Positions 17,606 to 25,131 are shown, numbered from the stretch's first letter. The stretch is DNA of 64,000 bases from DASUPK01 sp963800285 (GCA_963800285.1 CAWDAL010000015.1:124001-188000); one strand, 5' to 3'. Numbers and translations: made by a program. Notes: generated from the letters alone by a model not told the origin.

Positions 17606-18072
17606 CCGACGGCGAGGGCACCCAGTCGACGCAGGCTCCTCCGGCCCCCCCGGACGCCGATCGCCCGGTCGAGGACATGACGGTGGGCGAGCTCGTCTTC
17701 GAGGTCACGGACCAGGCCTCGGTCCTGATCCGCGAGGAGATCGAGCTCGCCAAGACCGAGGTCACGGAGAAGTTCAACAGCCTGCTGCGCGGGTCGGTCG
17801 CCGGGCTCGTGGCGGGTGTCTTCGCGCTGCTCGCCCTGGCGCTCGCGATGCACGGCTTCGCCTGGTTGCTCAACGACCTGGTCTTCGACAACCCCTGGGC
17901 CGGCTTCTTCGTCGAGGCGGCCATCTTCCTGCTGATCGGGATCGCCGGCGGCCTCTTCGCCTACCGCTCGTTCAAGCGCGCGGCGCCGCCCACGCCCGAC
18001 ATGGCGATCGAGGAGGCCAAGGAGATCAAGGCCGCCTTCGAGGGACACAACGGAAAGGAGGACGGACCATGA
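17602..18072 (+). CDS. phage-holin-family (Act_Hol_E type) membrane protein
   Basis: 156 residues from the GTG at 17602, overlapping the previous stop. After a Pro-rich cytosolic leader, an amphipathic helix (VGELVFEVTDQASVLIREEIELAKTEV) precedes two long membrane helices (LVAGVFALLALALAMHGFAW and FVEAAIFLLIGIAGGLFAY). The EIELAKTE pattern is the hallmark of this actinobacterial family, which despite its name is chromosomal and linked to envelope homeostasis rather than phage lysis. It is co-translated with the DUF3618 gene through an ATGA overlap. Confidence 0.88.
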   Translation: MTDGEGTQSTQAPPAPPDADRPVEDMTVGELVFEVTDQASVLIREEIELAKTEVTEKFNSLLRGSVAGLVAGVFALLALALAMHGFAWLLNDLVFDNPWAGFFVEAAIFLLIGIAGGLFAYRSFKRAAPPTPDMAIEEAKEIKAAFEGHNGKEDGP

Positions 18073-18344
18073 GCACGCCCACCGGCCAGACCGTCTCGTC
18101 CGCGGGAAACGGGCGTCGAACGATGCCTCCTCCCGGTACCCGCTCCTCGGAGCAGATCCGGCGCGACATCGTCCAGCAGCGCCAGGAGTTCTCGCGGTCG
18201 GTCGACGCGCTGCGGAACCGCTGGATTCAGGCCACCGACGTCAAGCGTCAGATCCGCGAGCACCGCACCGAGCTCGCCGTCGGCGCCGCCGTGGTCGGCT
18301 TCCTGGTCGGCGGCGCGATCGCGCTCCGCCGGCGTCGCGGCTAG
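18069..18344 (+). CDS. DUF3618 domain protein
   Basis: 91 residues. The core RSSEQIRRDIVQQRQEFSRSVDALRNR matches DUF3618 (EIRADIExTRxxLxxTVDAL), a coiled-coil segment preceding a single C-terminal membrane helix (VGAAVVGFLVGGAIAL) and a basic tail RRRRG. Such proteins are regularly encoded next to holin-like proteins in actinobacteria. Function not established. It ends the set of hydrolase and small membrane genes; its TAG lies inside the hairpin at 18341-18357. Confidence 0.88.
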   Translation: MSTPTGQTVSSAGNGRRTMPPPGTRSSEQIRRDIVQQRQEFSRSVDALRNRWIQATDVKRQIREHRTELAVGAAVVGFLVGGAIALRRRRG

Positions 18345-18357
18345 ACGACCGGTCTAG
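18341..18357. terminator. bidirectional hairpin between convergent stops
   Basis: CTAGAC (18341-18346) pairs with GTCTAG (18352-18357) around a five-base loop. Both arms contain a TAG stop: that of DUF3618 on the plus strand and that of DegV on the minus strand. No T-run follows, so it may act as a stem stabilising both 3' ends. Confidence 0.4.
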
Positions 18358-19223
18358 AACTCGAGCAGCGACCTCGGCACGCCGCCGACCCCGAGCAGGC
18401 CCGGCCCGACGTGGGCCCCGATCACGGGGCCGATCTCGGATGTGAAGACGGGGTCGTTGCCGAAGATCGGCCTGCAGGCCTCGACCAGTCGCTGCGCGTT
18501 CTCGGGGTCCTGGACGTGCTGGACGACCCAGCCGTCCGCGCCGGCCTCGTGGCGCTGGCGCGCGTAGTCGACCATCCGCTCGAACGCCCTGCTCCGGGTG
18601 CGGACCCGCTCGATCGGGGTGATCTCGTTCTCGAGGGTGAGGATCGGCTTGATCTTCAGCGTGGTGCCGATCCAGGCGCGGGCCGCCCCGATTCGCCCGC
18701 CGCGGCGCAGGTAGTCGAGCGTGTCGACCGCGAACCAGATCTTGAGCACCTTGCGGACCTCCTCCGCCCGCTCCTTGGCCTGAGCGGCGCTCTCGCCATT
18801 CTCGGCGGCTCGGGCGGCTGCCAGCACCATCAGGCCCATGCCGCCACACCCGGTCAGCGAGTCGCAGACGACGATGCGCTCGCCGCCCTTCCCGTCGGCG
18901 GTCAGCCGCTCCCGCGCCTGCATCGCCGACTCGTAGGTGCCGGAGATGCCGGAGGAGAGGTGGATCGAGACGATCTCCTTGCCCTCGTCGAGCAGCGGCT
19001 CGTAGAAGGAGATGAAGTCGCCGACCGAGGGCTGCGAGGTGGTCACGGTCTGGTCGGAGACCCGCAGCCGCTCGTAGAAGGCGTGGAGGTCGGCGATGTC
19101 GGACTCGCGATCCTGCTCGCCCTCGAGCCCGACGTAGAGGCTGACGAGCCTGACGTCGTGCTGCTCGAGCAACTCCGGGGGCAGGTATGAGGTCGTGTCG
19201 GCGACGACCGCGGTCGAGGGCAT
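18354..19223 (-). CDS. DegV family fatty-acid-binding protein
   Basis: 289 residues, the usual length for DegV (EDD fold). Motifs: VADTTSYLPPELL at the N-terminus, the ligand-contacting TTSQPSVGDF and HLSSGISGTYESA stretches, and RRGGRIGAARAWIGTTLKIKPIL in the middle. FakB-type members bind fatty acids and present them to the FakA kinase; no FakA gene is nearby. The minus-strand start is 25 bases from the divergent epimerase start; a TAGAAC-like -10 lies six bases before the ATG, which would give a leaderless message. Confidence 0.92.
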   Translation of the reverse strand: MPSTAVVADTTSYLPPELLEQHDVRLVSLYVGLEGEQDRESDIADLHAFYERLRVSDQTVTTSQPSVGDFISFYEPLLDEGKEIVSIHLSSGISGTYESAMQARERLTADGKGGERIVVCDSLTGCGGMGLMVLAAARAAENGESAAQAKERAEEVRKVLKIWFAVDTLDYLRRGGRIGAARAWIGTTLKIKPILTLENEITPIERVRTRSRAFERMVDYARQRHEAGADGWVVQHVQDPENAQRLVEACRPIFGNDPVFTSEIGPVIGAHVGPGLLGVGGVPRSLLEF

Positions 19224-19248
19224 TGGGGCGTTCTACCATGCGCGCGGC

Positions 19249-20301
19249 ATGACTAAGACGCTCGTCACCGGCGGGACGGGCTTTGTCGGCCTCCACGTCG
19301 TCCGGGAACTGGCTCGTCGCGGCGACGACCTGAGGCTGCTGGTCCGCAAGCAGAGCAACACGAAGCCGCTCGAGGGCATCGAGTTCGAGCGCGCGATCGG
19401 CGACGTCACCGACCGCGAGGCGGTGCGCAAGGCGATGAAGGGCGTCGAGCGGGTCTTCCACGTCGCCGGCACCACCTCGATGCGAAGCCGGGCCCGCGAC
19501 CGGGTCTTCGAGGTGAACGTGGAGGGCACCCGGAACGTCATGGAGGAGGCCCTCCGTGCCGGGGTCGTCAAGGCCGTGCTCACCTCGAGCTCGAGCGCGG
19601 TCGGGGCCGCGAGGAAGGGGGAGACGATCGACGAGGACCAGCCGTTCACCGTCGGCCGGCTCGGGATCGCGTACATCAACTCCAAGCACGAGGCGGAGCT
19701 GGTCTCGATGCGCGCGGCCGCCAAGGGCCTGCCGGTCACGATCGTCAACCCATCGTTCGTGCTGGGCCCCGACGACCCGAACCCGAGCGGCACCTCCAAC
19801 GCGCTCGTCCGCCGGCTCCTGCTCCGCCGGATCCCCGGCTACCTCGACGGCGCGATCAACATCGTCGACGTTCGCGACGTCGCCAGGGGCCACGTCCTGG
19901 CCGACGAGCGCGGGGGGGACGGCGAGCGCTACCTGCTCACCGGCCGCAACTTCACGCAGCAGCGCCTCTTCGCCGACCTCAGCCGGATCGCCGGCGTGCC
20001 GGCGCCTCCGATCCGCATGCAGGGACGCATGGTCCTCGTCGGCGTGGAGATGATGGAGCTCGCCGGGCTGAAGGTGCCCACCTCGGCGGACGAGGTTCGC
20101 TCCGGCACCCAGTGGTTCACCTACCGAAACGACAAGGCGCGCGCGCAGCTCGGCTGGGAGCCTCGCCCGCACGAGGAGACCCTGGAGGACACGGTTCGCT
20201 GGCAGCTCGAGGAGCTGGGCAAGCGGGCCGAGGGCCATCGCCTCACCGACCTGGCCCTGCGCGGCACCGGCCGCGCGCTCAGCCTGCTTCCCTTCAGCTG
20301 A
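19249..20301 (+). CDS. NAD-dependent epimerase/dehydratase (DFR-like extended SDR)
   Basis: 350 residues from the ATG at 19249 (MTKTLVTGGTGFVG). The glycine motif TGGTGFVG, the DVTD strand, FHVAGTTS, the serine strand VLTSSSSAVG and YINSK (YxxxK) are all in place. This is the hopanoid-associated/dihydroflavonol-4-reductase-like group. The C-terminal 30 residues (RAEGHRLTDLALRGTGRALSLLPFS) form a possible amphipathic or membrane-touching helix. It is followed without a gap by the thioredoxin-fold gene (TGATG overlap), so they may be functionally linked. Confidence 0.9.
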   Translation: MTKTLVTGGTGFVGLHVVRELARRGDDLRLLVRKQSNTKPLEGIEFERAIGDVTDREAVRKAMKGVERVFHVAGTTSMRSRARDRVFEVNVEGTRNVMEEALRAGVVKAVLTSSSSAVGAARKGETIDEDQPFTVGRLGIAYINSKHEAELVSMRAAAKGLPVTIVNPSFVLGPDDPNPSGTSNALVRRLLLRRIPGYLDGAINIVDVRDVARGHVLADERGGDGERYLLTGRNFTQQRLFADLSRIAGVPAPPIRMQGRMVLVGVEMMELAGLKVPTSADEVRSGTQWFTYRNDKARAQLGWEPRPHEETLEDTVRWQLEELGKRAEGHRLTDLALRGTGRALSLLPFS

Positions 20302-20618
20302 TGAGCGAGCCACGCCGCGTCCTCTACCGCTGCGGCACCCCCACGAACTTTCTCTGCCCCTGCGGAGCGGTCGCCCGGCGGCTCGACAAGCTCGGCCTCG
20401 AGTACCGAACCGAGCGGGTCCGGCGCCGGCGCTCTCAGCGTCCCGAGATCGTCGAGCTCACGAAGAAGCCCCACGTCCCGGTCCTGGTCGATGCTCAGGA
20501 GGTGGTCAGCGACTCGAGACGGATCCTCCAGTACCTGGACTGGGCCTACGGAGAGCAATCCGGGCAAAACCCTGACGAGTCAGGGGGAAGGCCCTCTACA
20601 ATTCATGTCGATGAGTGA
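20301..20618 (+). CDS. glutathione S-transferase N-terminal/glutaredoxin-like protein
   Basis: 105 residues from the ATG at 20301 overlapping the preceding stop. It is a single thioredoxin-fold domain: LYRCGTPTNFLCPCGAVARRLDKLGL at the N-terminus, the cis-proline segment KPHVPVLVDAQEVVSDSRRILQYLD and no C-terminal GST domain. The Cys cluster CGTPTNFLCPCG is unusual, since the normal active site would be CPxC. Its last codons run past the start of the Fe-S carrier gene (20605) in another frame and include the palindrome at 20570. Confidence 0.8.
   Translation: MSEPRRVLYRCGTPTNFLCPCGAVARRLDKLGLEYRTERVRRRRSQRPEIVELTKKPHVPVLVDAQEVVSDSRRILQYLDWAYGEQSGQNPDESGGRPSTIHVDE
20570..20585. promoter_or_regulatory. 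perfect palindrome upstream of Fe-S carrier gene
   Basis: CCCTGACGAGTCAGGG: seven-base arms separated by two bases, ending 19-25 bases before the carrier start. It overlaps a -35-like CTGACG (20572-20577); a -10-like TACAAT lies at 20597-20602. It is placed inside the 3' end of the thioredoxin-fold gene, so that gene is not the downstream promoter's only content. A likely operator for a regulator of Fe-S assembly; the regulator is not in the window. Confidence 0.5.
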
Positions 20619-20985
20619 GGCAACACAGCCGATCACGCTGACCGACAAGGCGGCGGGCAAGATCAAGGAGCTGCTCGGCGAGCAGGAGAACGGGGCCGAG
20701 CAGGCCCTGCGCGTCGCGGTTCGCGGCGGCGGTTGCTCCGGCTTCCAGTATGCGCTCGCCTTCGACGCCCCCAAGGAGAGCGATCATCGCTTTGAAAGCG
20801 ATGGCGTCGCCGTCGTCGTCGACAAGACGAGCATGCAGTTCGTCTTCGGCTCCGAGGTCGACTGGGTCGACGGCCTCCAGGGCGCCGGCTTCGCGGTCAA
20901 CAACCCGAACGTCGAAGCAGCCTGCGGCTGCGGCTCTTCCTTCCAGGTGAAGGAAGACACGGCCGAGCGGGCCGCCGCGGTCTAG
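20605..20985 (+). CDS. IscA/ErpA-type iron-sulfur cluster carrier
   Basis: 126 residues. The three cluster-ligand cysteines of A-type carriers are present as GGGCSGFQY (Cys44) and CGCGSSF (Cys107, Cys109). It receives 2Fe-2S or 4Fe-4S clusters and passes them to apo-proteins. Two ATGs are possible, 20605 and 20611; a TACAAT -10 box at 20597-20602 puts transcription start near 20609-20611, which favours a leaderless message starting at 20611 (MSEATQPITL). The gene converges on the glutaredoxin gene, and together with BolA forms an Fe-S trafficking group. Confidence 0.93.
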   Translation: MSMSEATQPITLTDKAAGKIKELLGEQENGAEQALRVAVRGGGCSGFQYALAFDAPKESDHRFESDGVAVVVDKTSMQFVFGSEVDWVDGLQGAGFAVNNPNVEAACGCGSSFQVKEDTAERAAAV

Positions 20986-21004
20986 CCGGAACGCTCGGCT
21001 CTAG
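20982..21004. terminator. bidirectional hairpin between convergent stops
   Basis: CTAGCCG (20982-20988) can pair with CGGCTCTAG (20996-21004) with one bulge. The arms contain the TAG of the Fe-S carrier and the complementary TAG of the glutaredoxin gene, an arrangement like that at 18341-18357. No T-run. Confidence 0.35.
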
Positions 21005-21405
21005 CGCTCGATCTGGATCGGCGGGCTCTGCTGCGGGTTGTCCGCGATGAATTCCTGCTTCGCGGACGGGCGCTCCGGCTGCTCGACGCCGAGCAGCGTC
21101 GCCAGCTCGCCGGACTCGTCCATCTCCTCGATGATGTCGCAGCCGCCCACCAGCTCGCCGTTGACGTAGAGCTGGGGGAAGGTCTGCCAGTCGGAGATCT
21201 CGGCGGTCACCTCGCGCAGAGGCTGGAGCGCCGGGAGGACGTCGACCGCGCCGTACTCGACCCCGTAGGTCTCGAGCACGTTGACGACCCGCATGGAGAA
21301 GCCGCACTGAGGCGCCTCCGGGTTGCCCTTCATGAAGAGAAGGACCTTGTTCTCCCGGATCAGCTCCTCGACCTTGTCCTTGAGTGCTGGTTCAGTCATG
21401 GCCAC
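21001..21405 (-). CDS. monothiol glutaredoxin (Grx4/GrxD family)
   Basis: 134 residues. The CGFS active site of Fe-S-binding monothiol glutaredoxins is at residues 34-37 (QCGFSMRVV), followed by the cis-Pro segment WQTFPQLYVNGELVGGCDII. These proteins bridge a 2Fe-2S cluster with glutathione or a similar thiol and form complexes with BolA. A C-terminal tail of about 30 residues (ERPSAKQEFIADNPQQSPPI) exceeds the usual domain. An ATG two codons downstream (MTEPAL) is an equally good start. BolA is the gene immediately upstream on the same strand. Confidence 0.93.
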   Translation of the reverse strand: MAMTEPALKDKVEELIRENKVLLFMKGNPEAPQCGFSMRVVNVLETYGVEYGAVDVLPALQPLREVTAEISDWQTFPQLYVNGELVGGCDIIEEMDESGELATLLGVEQPERPSAKQEFIADNPQQSPPIQIER

Positions 21406-21443
21406 TCACGATACAGACCCGCTCGCGTGGCTCCGCGGAGTCG

Positions 21444-21680
21444 CTACTCAGGGACCGACGTCTTGATGGAGAGGGCGTGGATCGAGCCGTCGTCGAAACG
21501 GGTCTGCACCGACTTCTTGACCAGCTTGTGCTGCTCGATCCGCGAGAGCCCCTCGAACTGGGGGGCGGCGACCGTGGCGCGCAGATGATCCTGCGTACCG
21601 GTCTCGTCGACGACCTCGACCTGCGCGCCGGGCAGGGAGGCCTCGATCATCAGGCGGACTTCATCGGTGGAGATCGCCAT
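21444..21680 (-). CDS. BolA family protein
   Basis: 78 residues, typical for BolA. It has the class II KH-like fold signature: IEASLPGAQVEVVDETGTQDHLRATV, then FEGLSRIEQHKLVKKSV with the conserved His that ligates the shared Fe-S cluster in Grx-BolA complexes, and IHALSIKT. Gene order BolA then CGFS glutaredoxin on one strand strongly supports a functional pair. Its first 20 bases overlap the end of the upstream TetR gene, suggesting co-transcription from the operator at 22246. Confidence 0.93.
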   Translation of the reverse strand: MAISTDEVRLMIEASLPGAQVEVVDETGTQDHLRATVAAPQFEGLSRIEQHKLVKKSVQTRFDDGSIHALSIKTSVPE

Positions 21681-22239
21681 CGCCGGGTGATTCTAGGAGT
21701 CCGGCGAGCGCGCGCTCGATGACCTCGATGCGGCCGCGGCCGCGGTGGTCGGCGGTGATGAAGGGGCTGCCGATGAACAGGGAGAAGGCGAGCAGGCAGC
21801 GGGCCTCGGCCTCGTCCTCGTTGCGGCAGATGGCATCGAACAGCGAGCGCATGTAGTCCATGCGCCGGTTGTCGACCCGCTTCACGCGGCGGGCGACCGC
21901 CCTGTCGCGCCTGGCCCAGTCGCGGATCGCGAGCTCGGCCTTGAGCAGGCCGGGGCCGGAGGTGGCGATCGCGAACAGGCGCTGCAGCCGGGCCTTCGGG
22001 TCCTCGCCCCCCTGGTCGACCCGCTCGATCACGTCGTCGACCATCGTCCGCTCCCAGGTATCGAGCATCTCCTCGAGCAGGGCGCGGCGGTCGACGAAGT
22101 GCCCGTAGAAGCCGCCCTTGGTGACACCGAGCGAGCGGGCGAGGGGCTCGATACGCACAGCGTCGGGGCCGCCGGCGGCGAGTGCGTTGAGGCCCTCGTC
22201 GATCCAGCGAGCGCGGGGGGTGAGCGTCGGTGCAGCCAT
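21661..22239 (-). CDS. TetR-family transcriptional regulator
   Basis: 192 residues. The HTH reads RWIDEGLNALAAGGPDAVRIEPLARSLGVTKGGFYGHFVDRRALLEEML, with the GGFYGHF turn typical of AcrR-like TetR proteins. The C-terminal ligand domain is helical with no recognised ligand. Its start is 28 bases from the divergent DUF2867 start, and a perfect operator-like palindrome fills the gap, so it probably represses itself, the downstream BolA-glutaredoxin genes and DUF2867. Confidence 0.92.
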   Translation of the reverse strand: MAAPTLTPRARWIDEGLNALAAGGPDAVRIEPLARSLGVTKGGFYGHFVDRRALLEEMLDTWERTMVDDVIERVDQGGEDPKARLQRLFAIATSGPGLLKAELAIRDWARRDRAVARRVKRVDNRRMDYMRSLFDAICRNEDEAEARCLLAFSLFIGSPFITADHRGRGRIEVIERALAGLLESPGDGDLHR

Positions 22240-22245
22240 CCGATA

Positions 22246-22261
22246 TATACGCTACCGTATA
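22246..22261. promoter_or_regulatory. TetR-type operator in 28-base divergent promoter
   Basis: TATACG (22246-22251) and CGTATA (22256-22261) are perfect inverted repeats with a CTAC spacer. TATATA on the minus strand and TATAGA on the plus strand each lie four bases before an ATG (22239 and 22268). The whole divergent control region is thus inside 28 bases, and messages must be leaderless or begin within the opposite gene. Confidence 0.6.
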
Positions 22262-22267
22262 GATTGG

Positions 22268-22930
22268 ATGCGACTTCCCGACACCGCGCACACCTCCCGC
22301 CCGTGGCGGATCCACGAGATCGCCCCCGACTTCCGGGTGGAGGACGTCTGGGCGCTGCCCACCCCGGGTGGCCCGGACGACTTCCGCCTGCTGATCGAGC
22401 GCTTCGCCGACTCGAACACCTCCGAGAGCTCGTCCGTCGTGGTCCGCGCGCTGTTCGCCCTTCGCTGGAAGCTCGGAGAGCTGTTCGGCTGGGACGAAGA
22501 CGAGGACGGCGTCGGCGGCCGCGTCCCGTCGCTGAGGGACAGGCTGCCCGAGGACCTGCGTGACGCCGAGCGCGGCCCGGAGGTCAGCGGGCTTCCGTTC
22601 AGCCCGCTCTATCTCCTCGACGACGAATGGGCGGCGGAGATCGCCAACAGCACGATGCACGGGGTGATGCACCTCGGCTGGGTCCCCGACGGCTCCCGCG
22701 GATACCGCGGCCAGATGGCGGTCCTGGTGAAGCCGAACGGGATCAAGGGCGAGGCCTACATGGCGGCGATCAAGCCGTTCCGCCACCTGCTCGTCTACCC
22801 CCGGATGCTGCGCGACATCGAGCGGCGCTGGCGCTACGAGTCGATCCGCGGCAGGGCCGCCACCCGCGCGTCGGGCGCGACGCGCTCGACCTCGCCGGGG
22901 ACCTCCGCCAGCCTCACGCGCAGCGCGTAG
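22268..22930 (+). CDS. DUF2867 domain protein
   Basis: 220 residues starting MRLPDTAHTSRPWRIHEIAPDF, the conserved N-terminus of DUF2867 proteins, followed by DVWALPTPGGPDDF, the NSTMHGVMHLGWV strand and the C-terminal KPFRHLLVYPRMLRDIERRW. The fold is thought to be SRPBCC/START-like, a hydrophobic-ligand cradle; function is not known. The last 30 codons (Arg/Thr/Ser-rich) overlap the 3' end of the opposite metallo-hydrolase gene by 97 bases and look like read-through of antisense sequence rather than conserved domain. Confidence 0.85.
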   Translation: MRLPDTAHTSRPWRIHEIAPDFRVEDVWALPTPGGPDDFRLLIERFADSNTSESSSVVVRALFALRWKLGELFGWDEDEDGVGGRVPSLRDRLPEDLRDAERGPEVSGLPFSPLYLLDDEWAAEIANSTMHGVMHLGWVPDGSRGYRGQMAVLVKPNGIKGEAYMAAIKPFRHLLVYPRMLRDIERRWRYESIRGRAATRASGATRSTSPGTSASLTRSA

Positions 22931-23694
22931 TCCTGCGGCTTCCCAAGTGGCGAGAAGAAGTTGTCGTAGTGGGTCGGGACGACGACGCCGGGATCGAGCT
23001 TCGGGAGGATGCGCTCCCAGTAGTGCGGGGTGACGCTGCGGCCAGCGACCCCGGCGAGGAAGAGGTCGACCGGGTCATTCGCCAGCTCGCCGTCGTCGAG
23101 GTTGGCGCTGCCCTGGTGGTAGAGCGAGGTCCCGGCGACGTCGATCCGGATGCCGTAGACGTCGCCGCACTTGTAGCTCGTCGGCGAGAGGCCGTGGAGG
23201 TGATCGCAGGTGAGCTCGCCGTCCATCGGCACCTTGCGCCCGAACAGGAGCTTGGAGTGGCGGCTGGGCACGAACCGCACGACGAAGGGCCCCAGCTCAT
23301 AGGGTCGATGAGGAGCGACCTCGGCGGCAAGCTCGCCCAGGCCGTGCAGCCGCATCAGGTGCGCCAGCGAGGCCGACCCGTACGCCCTGGTCCCGAAGCG
23401 CCTGGCGAGGAAGGGCGCATCGACGGCGTGGTCGAAGTGCGTGTGGCCGACGAGGATCCCCGCCACCTCGCCGGGCGCCTGCGCGTAGCGCTCGATCATG
23501 GCCGGGTCCGGGAGCGCACGGCGTCGGAGTAGAAAGGAGCGCAGGGGGACTCGGGAGAGGTACGGGTCGATGAAGAGCGAGACGCCCTCGTAGGTCAGGC
23601 GATATCCGGAGACGCCGAGCCAGACGATCTCCAGGCCTTTGGGCAGCTCGATCGGGAGCCCCTCCAGCTCCCGTGCTGCGTCGGCGTCGTCCAT
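22834..23694 (-). CDS. MBL-fold metallo-hydrolase
   Basis: 286 residues from the ATG at 23694 (MDDADAAREL). The metal site begins at GHTHFDHAVDAP, followed by PSRHSKLLFG and HQGSANLDDGE, and VPTHYDNFF near the end, the layout of L-ascorbate-lactonase/UlaG-like or NAPE-PLD-like hydrolases that cleave lipid or lactone bonds. It starts seven bases after the reductase gene stop on the minus strand, placing it third in the HemQ operon. The 3' end overlaps DUF2867 on the other strand. Confidence 0.88.
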   Translation of the reverse strand: MDDADAARELEGLPIELPKGLEIVWLGVSGYRLTYEGVSLFIDPYLSRVPLRSFLLRRRALPDPAMIERYAQAPGEVAGILVGHTHFDHAVDAPFLARRFGTRAYGSASLAHLMRLHGLGELAAEVAPHRPYELGPFVVRFVPSRHSKLLFGRKVPMDGELTCDHLHGLSPTSYKCGDVYGIRIDVAGTSLYHQGSANLDDGELANDPVDLFLAGVAGRSVTPHYWERILPKLDPGVVVPTHYDNFFSPLGKPQDYALRVRLAEVPGEVERVAPDARVAALPRIDS

Positions 23695-23701
23695 GCGAGG
23701 G

Positions 23702-25108
23702 TCAGGCGGCGGTCTTGGCGGCCTTCGAGGCCTCGACCATCTCGTCGGTCCGGCAGAACTTGACCCGCGGGCGGCCGTGCGGCTTGCCCGCCTCGACCTC
23801 GGCGGCGTCGATCGCCTGCCAGCCCTCGAAGGTGACGTGATCGGGCTTGCGCTCGGCAAGCAGCGTCTCGATCGAGCCGCGGTCGCCGGCGAGCTCGGCC
23901 TCCGGGACCTTGCCGGCCTCCAGATCGGCGAACAGCTCGTCCACCGTCTCCTGGGCGTCCTTCTTGTTCGTGCCGATCACTCCGGACGGGCCGCGCTTGA
24001 TCCAGCCGACGGCGTAGAGGCCCGGGACCTGCTTGCCCTCGCCGTCGTGGACCCGACCGACCTCGTTGTGGATCAGGCCACGGCCCTCGTCGAAGGGAAT
24101 GCCCTCGATCGGGATGCCCTTGTAGCCGATCGAGCGCAGCACCAGGCCGCACTCGATCGTCTCGCGCTCGCCGGTGTCGACGGCGCGGATGCGGCCGTCC
24201 TCGCCACGCTGCAGCTCGTTCTTGCCGACCACGATTCGCTCGACCTTGCCGTCGCCCTGGATCTCGATCGGGGAGCGGAGGAAGCGGAGGGTGATCTTCT
24301 GGGGCTTGCCCTCGGGCTCTCGCCCGGAGAAGTCCGTGAAGATCTCGACGTTGCGGCGGTTGGTCGGGTCGGCGTCGTCGGAATCGAGCCACTCGCGGCT
24401 GATCTCGTCGAGCTCCATCTCGCCGGCGTCGATGTCGATGTCGGCGTTGACCATCTCGCCGAGCTCGCGGACCTCGGGGTTGGTGAACGCGGCCTGGGCG
24501 GGGCCGCGGCGCCCGAGCACGAGGATCTCCTTGACGTTGCTGCCGGAGAAGGCCTCGATGGCGTGGTCCGCGGTGTCGGTCTCGGTGAGCTCCTCGCGGG
24601 TCAGCGCGAGCATCCGAGCGACATCAGCCGCGACGTTGCCGTTGCCGATCACGACGACGCGCTCGCAGGAGAGGTCGAACTCCCGGTCGGCGAAATCGGG
24701 GTGGGCGTTGTACCAGTTGACGAATTCCGTGGCCGGGTGTGAGCCGGGCAGGTCCTCGCCCGGGATGCCGAGCTGGCGGTCGGTCGCGGTGCCGTAAGCG
24801 AAGACGACCGCGTGGTAGCGCTCCCGGAGCTCGTCGACGGAGATGTCCCTGCCGACCTCGACGTTGCCGAAGAAGCGGAACTCGGGCCGGGCCGCGGTCT
24901 TCTCGTAGACGCGGATCACCGACTTGATCTTCGGATGGTCCGGAGCGACACCGAAGCGGACCAGCCCGTAGGGGCTGGGCAGCCGATCGAACATGTCGAC
25001 CTCGGCGTGAGTGCCCTCGTGCTTGAGCACGTGCTCTGCCGTATAGAACCCGGCCGGGCCGGATCCGACGATGGCGACGCGCAGCGGCTTGTCCTCTGTA
25101 CCGATCAC
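23702..25108 (-). CDS. ferredoxin-NADP+ reductase, adrenodoxin-reductase type (FprA-like)
   Basis: 468 residues from a GTG at 25108, giving the standard N-terminus VAIVGSGPAGFYTAEHVLK. FAD is bound by that GxGPAG motif and by the GLVRFGVAPDHPKIK segment; NADP by VVVIGNGNVAADVARMLA and LVLGRRGPAQAAF. The C-terminal GWIKRGPSGVIGTNKKDA motif is diagnostic for the FprA/adrenodoxin-reductase group. It reduces ferredoxins, which could serve the two P450s or Fe-S and haem enzymes. It sits 23 bases downstream of HemQ, so it may support haem synthesis chemistry. Confidence 0.93.
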   Translation of the reverse strand: MIGTEDKPLRVAIVGSGPAGFYTAEHVLKHEGTHAEVDMFDRLPSPYGLVRFGVAPDHPKIKSVIRVYEKTAARPEFRFFGNVEVGRDISVDELRERYHAVVFAYGTATDRQLGIPGEDLPGSHPATEFVNWYNAHPDFADREFDLSCERVVVIGNGNVAADVARMLALTREELTETDTADHAIEAFSGSNVKEILVLGRRGPAQAAFTNPEVRELGEMVNADIDIDAGEMELDEISREWLDSDDADPTNRRNVEIFTDFSGREPEGKPQKITLRFLRSPIEIQGDGKVERIVVGKNELQRGEDGRIRAVDTGERETIECGLVLRSIGYKGIPIEGIPFDEGRGLIHNEVGRVHDGEGKQVPGLYAVGWIKRGPSGVIGTNKKDAQETVDELFADLEAGKVPEAELAGDRGSIETLLAERKPDHVTFEGWQAIDAAEVEAGKPHGRPRVKFCRTDEMVEASKAAKTAA

Positions 25109-25131
25109 AGCGAGCCGGAAAGGGTAGTGAC

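Noticed and set aside
17602..18072. Holin-like gene as a sign of a prophage
   Set aside because: No integrase, capsid, terminase or lysis genes nearby; this family is chromosomal in actinobacteria and travels with DUF3618.
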